From: Legionella qingyii
Lineage (GTDB): Bacteria > Pseudomonadota > Gammaproteobacteria > Legionellales > Legionellaceae
Direction of reading: 5' to 3'
Assembly (NCBI RefSeq): GCF_003184185.1
Contig: NZ_QHJG01000024.1
Location: 11,901 to 75,900 of the forward strand
Length of the DNA: 64,000 nt
Under the pieces are notes generated by a model that saw nothing but the letters and a program-made list of their open reading frames with translations, had not been told where the DNA came from and did no database searches. Below are positions 33,101 to 44,636 of the stretch, in pieces. The position numbers and the translations under genes were made by a program. Every line of letters begins with the position of its first letter. The first letter of the stretch is position 1.

Positions 33101-33614
33101 ATGCAACTTAAAGGTTTATTTTTGCTAACCCTTTGTCACTAACGGTTATATTACGAGCCGAAAACCGGTTTCGTAGTAGTAACCGATTATTTCGGACAGG
33201 TTATAGTGGTTTTGCAGGTGGACTATTTCGTTATTCGGGGCGACTTATAAGAACTTAGGTGAATAAAACATGAGATCCAACGGGAACTATGACGGGAAGG
33301 ACCATGCGAAATCTTTGTTCTGTCCAATTTAAAAATATGGGAAGGCTTAATTCCGTATCTTCTTGATATCTTCTTTGAGCGAGACCGACAAGTCCCAGTA
33401 CTGTGCCATTTAGTGAAGGTTATTATCCGAATTAAGGGCGTAGTTGACGTGAAAATATTACGAAGTGACGACGTTTGTTTAACGTTACTAGTCAATAGCG
33501 TTGCCGTGTGTAAGGAGCTCTTCCGTTTCGGAAGTAATTACCGAATTGGGCTTGGTTTGGTAGTTGGTTTCTTTTAAGTCACACTTGTGCATTTACCTGT
33601 TTTGCAACAACGTA
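30168..33614 (-). CDS. dnaE: DNA polymerase III alpha subunit, 1148 aa
   Basis: Starts MQQRFVHLRVHTEFSLVDGLVRVKPL, the PHP-domain opening of DnaE (H.R.H.EFS..DG). The C-terminus reads DDYNGGVKMTANSLYDVPTAR with the OB-like tail GHCSVQFSY and QWQVMPSDELL. Total length matches the replicative DnaE1. I decoded the two ends in full and did not translate the polymerase core residue by residue. Replicative polymerase, cytoplasm. Confidence 0.93.
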
Positions 33615-33733
33615 TTCCTTTAATTGAGTAATTCGAATTAACTACTTGAAATTGGATTTAGTTCTCAAAACGTATGGACGTAGTAGTGCTATTTGTTCTC
33701 GGATATTGTAACCTATGGGCCGATGAAAAATAT

Positions 33734-35080
33734 AGTTTATACACTAACTACACCCAGTTTTCGTAGGGACTGGCGTAGACGCTTATTCAATTAACGATTT
33801 TGATTGTTTTTGTATTTTTGTTTGCGGCGGTCGTATCCGGTGGTTTAGTGCCCTAACGCACGATTGAGTTTTGCACGTGACAATTAGTACAAAGGGGTTG
33901 ATTACCAGTACCCTCTTTGCGGATGGGGATGTATTCTTTCATTACGGAGTCGGTACTGATCTTTTGATTTTAGGTTTTGGTCCCATTAATGGTGTTATAC
34001 GTAGTGTAAACCATTATTTACAAACGCTTATTACCATTTGGTTAATCTGGGATTCCGTGCACGGCGAACGTGTATTAGGTGAAGTGCGTTGAAGTTTCAG
34101 AGACGTGCGTTTTCGGCTGTATTCGATCAGGTTGAGCAGTGGGGATTTTACTTTGTTTCGCGATTGTTTGCACGTAGACGCGAGACTCGGTTTCAGCATT
34201 TGACGAGCCCCACTAACCGCTATATGTGAACGTTTCTATTTTGACTCCGCCATTAATTATTTTGCGGCCCATAGCTTGAATTTCATCACATTCGTATGAC
34301 CTAGTCTAGTAGACGTTTTGGTGGTTTTATGGGGCGTTGTTGGGGGTTTTTATTTCGGTTTCCGTTGTATTTATTCCACCAATTTTCTGGTTACTGGTTT
34401 GGGCACGCCTATGAAAATTAACATTTCATTTTTTATAGAACGGGTTAAACAGGACATGGGTTATGTACTTTATGAGAGCTTTCGAGTATAGGTTCGTGTT
34501 GTTTTTTACATTCCTGTCGTTGTCATTAATACCATGAATTCGAACATCGTGAATTTCGTTTTACTCCAAAATTAGCGGACGATTTTGCTTATTTTTAGTC
34601 GCGGTAAGGTTATTTTTCACGACAATTATATGACGTAAAGTTACGTCAAGGTTAACATGAGAAATATTGGAATAAAAAAAGACGAAGCCAAAAATGGGTA
34701 ACGCGTCCTATTTAATTACTACCTATTCAAACAAATTGTTGTGGTAAGTGATTCCACCTAAGTGACTATTTGACGCAATTCCGATTACCCCGGCTTATCC
34801 AAAAAAGCCTTTAGACTAGCTAACCTCGGTTTTAGGCCAGGTTGTGTCATCAACGGCCAAGACTAAGTAATGCATGTCTCCATTGTACTTAGCTTAGGTT
34901 TTGGGGTTATTATTATTTTTTATTATTCTATTACGGACGTGATTGTCGATACCCAAATACGTTTTAATACCTTTTCCTTGCAGAATATACGACGAATGCG
35001 TTCGAACTATTTTATTGGTTATACGAATTCCGGTTATTCCACTCTTTCGTAAATAGTCAGGTATCTTTGAGTTTTCAGTA
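33734..35080 (-). CDS. Peptide-type ABC transporter permease (DppC/OppC-like), 448 aa
   Basis: Starts MTFEFLWTDKCFLTLLALSILVIL. It has an unusually long N-terminal part, with two extra hydrophobic segments and a periplasmic domain (NESEPATTVLDRILAPID) before the core. The BPD permease domain is clear: FYFTIKSIRTGLVIGLLTTL, YFGGFADDLIQYAYTTLSSIPGVL and the EAA loop LRAETLKLRELDYVQAARALGSNWF. It ends SWGNMINSARFELA and VRDAFDPH. Length exceeds a normal DppC by roughly 150 residues. Its ATG lies 118 bases beyond the upstream permease stop. Confidence 0.87.
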
Positions 35081-35197
35081 AAAAAGAAGAGTTGATTAGA
35101 GTAGTTAAAGCATTGGACCCACGTTGTGTCACTTTACGCCCTAAATACCTAAACTTATTTAACGAGTTAGGCTTGAGGCGGGGATGGGTCTGTAAAA

Positions 35198-36175
35198 AAT
35201 TCTATTGGAGTGAGCCCCTAGCCGGTGGTACATTCTCTATAGTCAATTATGGTTCGGTTGTTACATTTCTTAACTTGGGTTCTTGTGGTATCGGGAGTGT
35301 TATCGTTTTAGAACAACAACTTAGCGTAGTTAGCATATTGATGGGTTCGGACCGTGGGGTTTCTTCCTGAGGTCCTAATTTGACGGGTATTTATTACTTC
35401 CTTACTCGTGATGCTACGGCCAATTATAACCTTCGTAACGTAAAAAGTTATGTACAAATTTGTAGTGAAAAACGAGTCTATCGGGGAATCGAGACCGGCA
35501 AAATTGTATCAGAAACACGTAAAGGAGGTTTTTGTTGCACGCTATGGTTGCTGGTGGCCGAGGATTTGGCGATTCTTGACGTTGCCATTAACCGTTTTAT
35601 TGTTTGAAGTTACGAAGTTTTGGTGGCAGCATGGGACTTTACCCGTGTTCTGCGTTATTAAAGGGTTTTTCTATAACCGGTGGTTATTATATTTTATTTG
35701 ACCTATAGCTGTAATTTTATTATGTGTCGTGGTGCGGTCAATTTAGTTCCATTCAAGGAGATTTTTTTCGGTACCGGTATCGGTGTTATTATAATCGTTG
35801 TTATAGGTCATTATTTTGACCCTTACGTTAACTTTCTGACCCGGTGTAAGATATCCATTATAGGAGTGACTATAGAGCAGGTCTTAGTCTCTGTGGTTTC
35901 AGTTTTCATTTCTCAAAGTAACTAAAAACTTTTTTGTTACAGCGAACATAAAACACCTAGGGACAAAAAACAAGTAATATTTTATTCCCATTTAATATTG
36001 GTACACGACAAAAGGTTAGTAGCTAGTGAACGACGAGCTGTACAAAGACGGGATTTACGTAGGCGCGTTACAGTAGTCCACATAAGTGGTATTTTTTATT
36101 TTATTTCCATTACTCTAATTAAGGTTCTTCTTATCCTTAGCTTATTCGGTTAGCTGCCTTATTTATAAACTAGTA
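35198..36175 (-). CDS. Peptide-type ABC transporter permease (DppB/OppB-like), 325 aa
   Basis: Starts MIKYLFRRLAYSIPILLGINLITF, the standard first helix of DppB-like permeases (R.L...P.L..I..I.F). It ends MVFLGSILYIVGLVLTDISYMVADPRVRLS, the conserved D..Y...DPR tail. The ATG overlaps the stop of the binding-protein gene (ATGA), so the two are coupled. Inner membrane channel subunit. Confidence 0.9.
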
Positions 36176-38340
36176 CTATATTCGAAGGAAAGACGACCAA
36201 AAGAGAGAAAGAACATTATACGTTGATGGTTTCCTTCTTGATCCTAATCTAATTCGTGTTTGTTGTATGGGTTACCGGTTTTATGTCCAACCAAGGTCTA
36301 ATTAGAGTTAAATAACGCAAGGCCGTGTAACTGTCGTTATATAAAATTTCAACGTCTTTCGTATCATAACCCAAATTGCACACTTTGGGTCAGGACCCTA
36401 TTTTGTTCGAGAAGTCCTACATAGGGGGTTTAGGTACCACGTAGTGAAGCTTGTTAGACTTCGTAGAGTAGTTATTAGACGACAGAAACAAGTAGTAAAA
36501 AGGATAAAAAGTAATTTAATTTCTCCGCTAGTTTAAGTCCTAAAACTATTAAACGTCGTAAAAGTGGTGATTTGAAGTGGAACGGTAACCGTGGTATGTT
36601 AACTTTATTTTTCAAAAGTCCTAGACCTATTAGACGGTGGGTGGGGGTTGATTTCTAAACACATAGCGGTCACGCGTAAAAAAGGACTTTTGCTAATATA
36701 TTCCAACGTGCATGTAAGTTTAGTTACGGATAGACCCGTTTAACAAATGCGTAGGTTAGTTTATTACTAAACAGGACTCCCCGTGGACTACAGCAGTGTA
36801 GTATTACATTTTAATTTACTAAAGGTCATCGGCCTAGTTGAGGTAGTCCTATCGGTCGAAGTTGGTATTCAAAAAACCGCAGCGAATACCCCGCAGCAAG
36901 ATGGAGAGGTAAGAAGGTAAGTATTTGTATTCCTAATTAAGGTAGAAATGGCAGGAATATCGGTTTTTAAGGCCCTCCTTAGCCAGGAACTCGTCGTTAT
37001 GGAGCCGGTAACACTTTTTAACGATATAAAAGTAGTATCAAATGGCGCTAACTTTAACGAGAAGAATTGAACGCGCGTGCGAGTGACCTAGGTGGATGAT
37101 GAAACAGATCGTATAATTTCGGGTATATCATACATCATCCAACATTAAGAAGGCACTCTATGTATACAAAAAAAACGTAGAGCCCACTATCAAGTCGTAA
37201 AGGTATAGCTAAGCATACCTATCGGACTAGTTTTGACAGGCGTGGGTGATGGCTTAATAGTATCATTGGAACGTTCTTAAATAAGGTAGCTCCTTATCTA
37301 AGAAAAAGTTCTCATTTTTGACGAAAAAGTTAATTTCCATTTGCAAACGGACGTAATAGGTTTATAGGATTAAAGGATAGAAGTAGTCTTGGATATGAAC
37401 CTATTATGAGAAGCGCTTTTAAACCTAAAAAAACATTATGGTACGAAGCTAACCCTAACAAAAATTAATTGTATTTTCCTGGTCATGGATGGCCTTTGGT
37501 TGAATTTCATTACAATAACAGGTTGTACGGGCCAACTCTTATTTTTTTTAGTCGAAGGGTACCTTGACCACTTTTTTTTGAGTATCGGTTGGTTTTATCT
37601 TTAACCCACATAAGAGGGAAATTACACTAGAGTTTGCTTATTAGTAGATAAAAAAATTCTGGAAAATCTCCTATAAATGCGTCTAGTTACATAAATAATA
37701 GAAATCCATTACAGACAGGTATAAGTCGTTTTGGATGTTATATCAGTAAGTAATTTGGTATTTATCCCCTTGAATTAACTCCTAACCGGTTCGCGAAATA
37801 AACCATTTATATTAGTAGTTGTTAGTTAAGAGCACACGGTCATACGAATTTTAGACTATTAACTAATTATGGAAGCAGTAGATTTATAAGTCCTCAATGT
37901 ACTACTATTTCCATGCGTGGAAATAACAGGAATCGTTTGCGGCCTACTCCAACCATTATTTAAGGAAAAAATTATAAATGACATATTTGCGATTTTCGTC
38001 CACAAACGACTGACAAAAGTCTATTACCTAAAGGAACACGTAGTTCCATAGAATTGACCCCGTAAACACACCGATAATTACCTTAATTAACTATACCGGA
38101 AACATTTATTAGTATGACGTTGTTTCCAAGTATATAAACTCGTTGTTTTTATCTGAGTAAACTACTTATTCTCTCGCGACCTAGGTCTCAAAATCCAACG
38201 AGTCTTTTACTACTTATTATTTATAAAAGAAAGCTAACGAGAACTCCTATACCTAATAAATTTTGGGTCCTGGTTCGTATTCGCTTCGATTTTAAAAAAT
38301 TTTCGTCTTGTTAGTCTTGATAAGCGACATATGCTAAGTT
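36172..38340 (-). CDS. Peptide ABC transporter substrate-binding protein with C-terminal membrane helix, about 722 aa
   Basis: A signal-like N-terminus (LNRIQRIVLIVLLLKNFSFAYA) leads to YYSSFSEQPKTLDPALSYSS, FVAQIYEPLLQYDYLQ and RPYQLIPLIATQMPQLRYLD, the opening of SBP family 5 proteins. IYYQPHPAF and ELIVDDYIYQIKRL follow. The far C-terminus is unusual: PVFWPLGMLFVLNLILVLPLVVAYYKKERK is a membrane helix, so the protein appears anchored rather than free in the periplasm. I infer a TTG start at 38340, after AAGGAT. No ATPase genes lie beside it. Confidence 0.82.
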
Positions 38341-38625
38341 TTTTTATAGGAATAGATTTCGGCGGAGTTCCTTGCTGGTTAATCATGGTTTTTTTAGAAG
38401 AGAATTATACTCTCTCACTTTACTCGCAGTATTAGTTACGGGAGTAGGTTTTGGTTTACTGAAAAATTGGCGGTAATTCAATTTATTAAACAGTAAGGGC
38501 GCGTCTGCCCTTAGATTGGAGTTGGGATAGGGAAGAGAAATAATCTTTTTCCGAAGTCGGATACGAAATAATTTTACTGTTATCGCCTTGGAAGAGGTAC
38601 CCTTTTCTCTTTAAAGTCCGGGAAT
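38341..38625. other. Intergenic region with one CGGGAAT palindrome
   Basis: This 285-bp gap between the binding-protein gene and ligA holds a single GC-rich palindrome at 38491-38514 (CATTCCCGCGCAGACGGGAAT), related to the pair at 649-736. No gene was found. Confidence 0.55.
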
Positions 38626-40647
38626 GATTGATGGGTTGTCAAGGTCTTTAACAGGAAGTAGGTTGTGTCGCTAGGGGTCTAGTAAACGAAATAGGTCAAA
38701 CCTCGGTCGAAGTGAAGGTCGTTGGTGTATTAGACAAAAGCTACTCTGCGACGGTGAATGAAATCGCGGATTTCGATTGTTAAAACAAAACCGAAGAAGC
38801 GCGGGGTATGATGAGTTTCAGGGCCAATTGTGATCTCAAAAAGGCTTATTTTCTACAAGAAATAATTGAAAGAAAAAGAGTTGGAAACCGGTTACTTAAG
38901 GTTCACGATTATTTAGGAGTTATTGAAACGTCAATACTAGAACCCGCTTTTTTACCTGGTGTAATTTTCGTGGATGTCCAGGGTATAGAACGTTTGGGTA
39001 GTCGAGAAGAAGACAACGAAATCTCTAGCTCAGTTATAGAGGTATTACGAGACGGTTGTAGGCACGTGAGCTGAGTGGTTAGAGTGCTTAAGGTTCGCGT
39101 ATTTCTTTTGCTGATTTGCAACAAAAGAATGAAACAAGATTTCGCAGGTTATTCAAAAAACGACTGAAAAGAGGGTAGGCGCCTTCTAAACGGTTTCATC
39201 GTTGTAGTTCGGATATGTCTAGTCCGTTTACTGCCTGTTAAGGGAGTAGTTGGTTGACAAGTTATTCGTGTCTGGGATTAGGGAGATATATGTACCGGAA
39301 TGCTCTTCGTTTCACGGTGTAGTAAGAAAAATTAACCCGGAACGTTTTATTTGGTGGTTGTGTTGCTCGTTGACGAAGTGGAAGGAGTGCGTGATGAAGT
39401 CTAGGTGTTTGTCCTGTACAAAATCCATTTACTTAGAGGGACCATACACGTCCTGCAGCAAGCTCTTGTTGTCTTTGATGAAGACCTTATTGTAGTGGTC
39501 GTGCAGCTTATTACTGTTATAGTGGCTATGCTTACAGGAAAGATTACTAAAGTAGGTATAATACGTTGCAGCGTAATGAATGTCATTGCGGCCGTTGTAA
39601 TTGGCCACGGTTTGCACGGTGACCTCAATTTCGCGGGCAAGAAGGATGAACTTTTAGTTGTCGATTTTCAAGTCAGTAAAGAAGACATCGTCCTTTAAAT
39701 ACCCGTGTTCGTTTCGCTCCACGGGAACTCTATTTTGGGTCAACAACAACGTTTCTTTATGACAGTTGGAATATTTGTTGAGGTAGTTAAAGCTTCCCTT
39801 CAACTCGTGCGAACCGATTTTATAGTACCATTATAAGGTTTGTGGGAAATTACGGTTGGAGAAAAACCCATAGATTTCTCTGGGACTTTGGTTTAAGAAA
39901 CTCATTAACGTTAACGAGGGTTACTCACAAACCATTTGACATGGGAAGCGTTCGGGGATAGGGTATCGTCATTTATCGGTTTCCAGATGAACGGCAGTGA
40001 CGTCCTAAATTAACGGCATTTGAGGGTCGACGCCGTAATGCTCCTAATCGTTTTTGAAAAAGGGGGCGAAGAAATCGAAAAAATAACATGAGCAGTTTTG
40101 GACGAAAACCGTATATGTGAAGCGGTGCCTAAAGCTATTCCGCACCACCTAAGCCATGAGAATTTTAGTTTCCTTGGCGTCGCTAACAAAATTATAACCG
40201 TCATTACAAAAGTGGACATCAGGGTAGGGGTGCACAACGTCGTCTTTGATTTCAAGGTAAAAGCATCCACTCTAATTGCCGATTAGGTAGATTGAATCCA
40301 AGTGTTCATTTTTGGTTAACGACCTAACCAAGTAGGTTGAAAAGCCATTGAGCAAATTATTTACGAACGTCGAGAAGAAGTCATTTATGCAAGCTATTTC
40401 TGTTGTACCCAACGGCTACTCAATGACCGTATTTACGTAGATGTCCTCATGGAGGTTGAGCAACTCATCCACTTAGGCGGCAATTATTAAGTCCCATGAA
40501 GTGAAGATTTAGCACATTACGTGCTTTTGTAGATAGCATAAGCCGTAGTCCTTGATTACCGAGTAGGTCCTGTATTATCACTATTAGTATGAAGGAATAA
40601 AATAGGAAGTCAAGTCGTTAAACAGGAAAATAGAGTAGTTATGAGTA
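38626..40647 (-). CDS. ligA: NAD-dependent DNA ligase, 673 aa
   Basis: Starts MSIDEIKGQIAELKDKIRKYDYHYYVLDEP, the Ia domain that binds the NMN half of NAD (YDYHYYV). The C-terminal BRCT domain is [53 protein letters not shown]. Length matches bacterial LigA. It seals nicks in replication and repair. I decoded the ends, not the adenylation core. It diverges from the lipase-like gene to the right. Confidence 0.93.
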
Positions 40648-40827
40648 AGTAAAGGTAGGTATTAAGTTTGGTTCTTCAGTAACAGAGGTTCTAAGACACA
40701 GAAGTGAGTCAATACGTAGTTAAATATTGGAATGTCCATCAATCGTTACTAGGATTTTGTAATCAAATAGTAATTTTTTATACGATATCTATGTATAGCT
40801 AAGTTGACCTTGGCTCCGCACTATTTT

Positions 40828-41733
40828 TACCTAAAATTTGCATAGAATCAGCGTCATAAAAATGAACGTAGGCGATGTAATTGAATACGGGAAAGTGTCA
40901 GAGTACCTATACCGTTAAATCCATAACGAAAACAAGTACCTTGTTTACTAGTGGCTCTTCTACGGCTCCCACTAATAACCTTTTGACTAAAGTAGGTTTT
41001 ATAACGAGTTCGTGAAGGATTAGGACTTTTAATGATACATCAGGTAACACTAATGTCGTTTATATACACCCTACTTCTACGCCGCCCAACATGACGTTTA
41101 GTCAATAATCTAAAATATTTAGTATTTTTTTAACTGAGGGACTAAGAGATATGCGTAAGGTTACCGCCTTTACATTACGCGACCTAAGAGAGCTTGGGTT
41201 GGATACTGTTTGCTATGTACGTAAATTTTTCGTTTTAATTCTTTTAACAGCGTAATCGAGGAAGTTCACTTCCTTGGGGAGAGCGACTATACGAGGAATT
41301 GCCGCCGTAAAAACTTCGGTCGAACTCAACCAATAATCCTATATGTCCTCTACGACATTTCGTTGTTGCACACCCACTGTACGTATAGATGTTGCTTCTC
41401 GAGAATAAACCGTGATTTTTAGCGGGGAGGAATGGGTATGGAAAATTAAGTCACTATCCATGACTACAGTAGAGTAGTGGAAATAGAAGTCGGTCAATGA
41501 CATTGCCAATAAATGAGTTGTCATCAAATTCCGAACGATTTTAGATAAACCTAAGAACACGCCTACCAAAAAATTTAACGTCAAGGGTTTGACGACGTCC
41601 TAGCCAAACCAAAATGCTATTTCTTTTTTGACTACTAGTTTGTTGTGACTCAGTATTGGTTTCAGCAGTGAGTACGAAACCCGACCTATTTTATGACTAA
41701 AGACGTAATCTAAGTCTTCCTCGACGTGATACT
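40828..41733 (+). CDS. Secreted lipase-like alpha/beta hydrolase, 301 aa
   Basis: Signal peptide MDFKRILVAVFLLASATLTYALS, then GIAFVHGTNDH (oxyanion strand HG) and the nucleophile elbow LILYTHSNGGNVMRW (S in H-S-N-G). KKIVALAPSSEGTPLAD follows, as in PGAP1/lipase-type hydrolases. The protein holds several cysteines (HCDYS, AGCTAN, DSCADG, LNCSS) suited to an exported enzyme. A candidate catalytic His is in SRHSCFGLDK. The stop overlaps the next start (ATGA). Confidence 0.78.
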
Positions 41734-42911
41734 CTTGGTGAGAATGAAAAGACAGAAATAAAACAACGCGCGTTCAATTGCGCAAGTGAAATGGCGTTTT
41801 AGGTCAATTTAGAATACTAACACTTTAAACGCTATGAAATAGAGTACTGTTGGATGTCCTAGTGACCTCGTATCGTCGTTGAAGGAACTTATTTTCTTTT
41901 TCGTTGTAAGTTTTTTCAATGTCAATACTTGTTTCGCAATGACGACGGGTTAATGTTTTTCCACAATAGAATGGATAAGTTCGTGGTCTTCGACACTATG
42001 CGTAATAAGGAAACGTTTTTTTATTTAGGTATGGACTTAATCTTGATTTTTCACGGAGACCATTAAAGTACTCAAATTTTCTCCGTAGAAGAGATATATC
42101 AGTTCTACTTCGGTATCTACTTAGCGACTCTTAGCCTAGTGTAGTCCGGTACGACGTTTAGTTTGGTCTTAATCCTCGACCATTAAAGTATTAGTTTTCG
42201 TTGTGTTGTCTAAGACGTTTACTTCGTCTATTAATAGATTAAATACAAAAACTTTTTATGAGAAACTAAATAAATGTTTAGCTCGGCAGACGTAACGTTA
42301 TAGTTATACCTCTAGTTAAATTGCGTGAGTAATGTAATTTCCTATTATATTGTAGGATAGGACGTCTACTATAGTTACGAAGGAATTATCCGGGACTATT
42401 GGTCTGTTAGGGAGAATTTAATTTTTTTCATTTCGCGTTGGTTAAGGTCCGGTCGCGGGAAAATAGGAGACTACTCTCACGAGGACCTCATTTAACCATA
42501 TAGCTACAACTACATAACACGCTTGAATCACTGTTATCGGAGTATGTAGCGTGACCTGCGCGGCGAAAAAGGATACGTTAAGGTAGACGGTCAGATCAAT
42601 CGTAGTTCTTTTAAAGTAGGCGAGGAAATTGAGATCGACGATGCCATCTCCAACGATGTCGTTCATCCATACGAAATGTTTCGCAAAATATGTTCTTTTT
42701 GAGTTTCCCTCTCTTATAAGGATAACTTTGTCGGGTCTCACGGGTTACCGAGCTTGGTCCTTTCGTTTATTAATTTAAATCAAAACTGTTAAGACGTGTA
42801 AATCGTCTCCTAGACGAGAGACAACCAATAAACGTGGACTGACTAATACCCGTTAATTTTGGTCACATAGTTATACTAGTTGGCTAATTTGAGTCAGTTG
42901 AAAACCTGATT
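41730..42911 (+). CDS. Periplasmic protein of unknown function, 393 aa
   Basis: Overlaps the lipase-like gene by four bases, so the two are coupled. A signal peptide (MRTTLTFLSLFCCAQVNA) is followed by an early CEICDTLSHDN segment with paired cysteines. Later beta-rich modules include LIYVFEKYSLIYLQIEPS, YGDQFNALITLKDN and VNWYIDVDVLCEL, ending LTDYGQLKPVYQYDQPI. It may belong to the DUF4785 family, but I am not sure of that. Coupling suggests it works with or accompanies the secreted hydrolase. Confidence 0.6.
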
Positions 42912-42914
42912 ACT

Positions 42915-44138
42915 TACGTTAAAAATAGAAGTTAATGGAATGAACTCCCGCATCGTACACAAAATCGGGAAGTTAAAAATTAGAATTAAACCGAAAACAA
43001 TTTGGTTTCAGTCGTTTTTTTTGACTCATCTGTCAATTTACTTTTCTGAGAACTCCGGAAATGGTACGTTGACGTGGTTCACGTGAACCTACATTCACTG
43101 TTTTAACGGGTTCCTGTTAATTACTGCGTTGTTGATTAGGTACTATGCCAGGTTTTCGTTTACTGGCTACAAGCCCTCGTTTACTCAGTATCAAAGTTTG
43201 TTGTACGATCGAGGGACTGGAGGGTAAATGTCGACGAATGGCTTCTTTAAGCGTTAGTAGAGGTACCAAATTGGGTTGTTCAATTAGTATTTAATTGACT
43301 TCCGAAACTTTTTTGAAGAAGATGGAAATAGCTACATCACTTTGCCAATTGCTAGTAACTACTTCGCGTTTTCTTTTAGTGACTTAATAGCTTAGTACAT
43401 CAATCAAACGTTCTACATAATCAGCTATTTTTTCGCGCTCCTCGAAAACCACTTCATGTTGACCGTTGTGAATAATCATTATACTAAGGAGGGTTAGTAA
43501 AACGTTACGTCATATGTAATTCGTTAGTCTTTGCACGGCTAACGTAAAATAAAAACGGACTTGGATGTCCATTACAACAATAACTACGATTTAAAGGAAA
43601 CCTTTGGATGGTTGCTGACTAATCATGTCTACGTCCAAGTCAGCTTTTCTTTAGCAACGTTGTCGTTAAAGCAGTCCTATAAGTTTTTGTATAATTTCTG
43701 TATCGTCTTTTTATGTAGTAAGGGTTACTTTGATGACTACCGCGGTACTACAAATAAGGTCGTCTTAGGTAAAAACGTCTTTAGGTACGGTTAATAGGTC
43801 TGAATTAAAGCGATAGAGTTTCTAATTTTCATACCGAACAAAGGGGTTCATGTAATTACCGTCATGAATGATGGCGATTTCGCCATGAGTTTCTACTACG
43901 ATGAGCGTTTGTTCAAGTGTAATATGTTTTTGTAGATGTCCGAAACCGTCTACTAAAGGTTGCCAAACTTTTTTCTTACCTATTCGAGAGGTTTGTATAA
44001 TTAAACCGTGTAGTTCTACAGTCACTTCATTTATGAAGACGATTTTTTTAATGTAGCGCGAAGGTTTTTTAACTCAGTCATCTGTAGCTTAATCTACTCA
44101 ACCTTGAGTAACTTTGCCTATGTTGTTTACTACGTATT
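42915..44138 (+). CDS. rmuC: DNA recombination protein RmuC, 407 aa
   Basis: Starts three bases after the previous stop. An N-terminal membrane helix (GVACVLALQFLILIWLLLN) is followed by a long coiled coil (LSRQLNEKTLEAF, VSDKIAQGQLMTQQLIHDTVQKQM), the normal RmuC plan. The nuclease-like domain shows WLVSPSTLMAVLTT and the tail LADDFQRFEKRMDKLSKHI. It limits inversions at short repeats in E. coli; the biochemical activity is undefined. Confidence 0.88.
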
Positions 44139-44209
44139 TACTCTAGATTTTCAAAGCATTGTACCCATGTCTTTTGACTTATATGAGGAGTGAATATATC
44201 TCTTTTATA

Positions 44210-44547
44210 TACTGAAGTGGTAAATGCCTTTTTTTAATATAATTAGTTTGTAAGTGACTTAATTAATACCTGACCCCGCAAGGTTAACCTAACACCTTCT
44301 TACATTCCGTGTACTATAACTAAAGTCCCTTCGGTTAAATTCGGTACGTTCGAAACACCTAAGGCTGGACGATTTGTCGGATAAAGACGTGTGCTTAAAT
44401 TTAAAACGACTAAAATGTTTACGGTAGTTGATATGTTAGTTAGGATTACTTTTATCTTAGTTTGTTCGTGCGAAAAGGAAGGGCCTTCAGTAGCGAAATA
44501 ATTTGGTAAAGCTATAATTTTAATTACTAACCGGACTTTTGCTGACT
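44210..44547 (+). pseudogene. Pentapeptide-repeat protein with a frameshift
   Basis: A frame starting MTSPFTEKNYINQTFTEL is open to about 44264 and then goes off frame. The adjacent frame carries the clear pentapeptide continuation: GLGRSNWIVEECKAHDIDFREANLSHASFVDSDLLNSLFLHTNLNFADFTNAI, then a non-repeat tail ending HFDIKINDWPEND. Adding one A within GAATTAATTATGG joins the two. It is therefore either a one-base deletion pseudogene or a sequence error. The family includes Qnr-like and other DNA-mimic proteins. It is short for the family. Confidence 0.6.
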
Positions 44548-44636
44548 ATACATCACCCGAGAATCAGGAGGTGGAGTATTATTAGATCCGTTAAGCTTGA
44601 TATTAATTAATATATCAAATAAAAATTCCCGAGATT

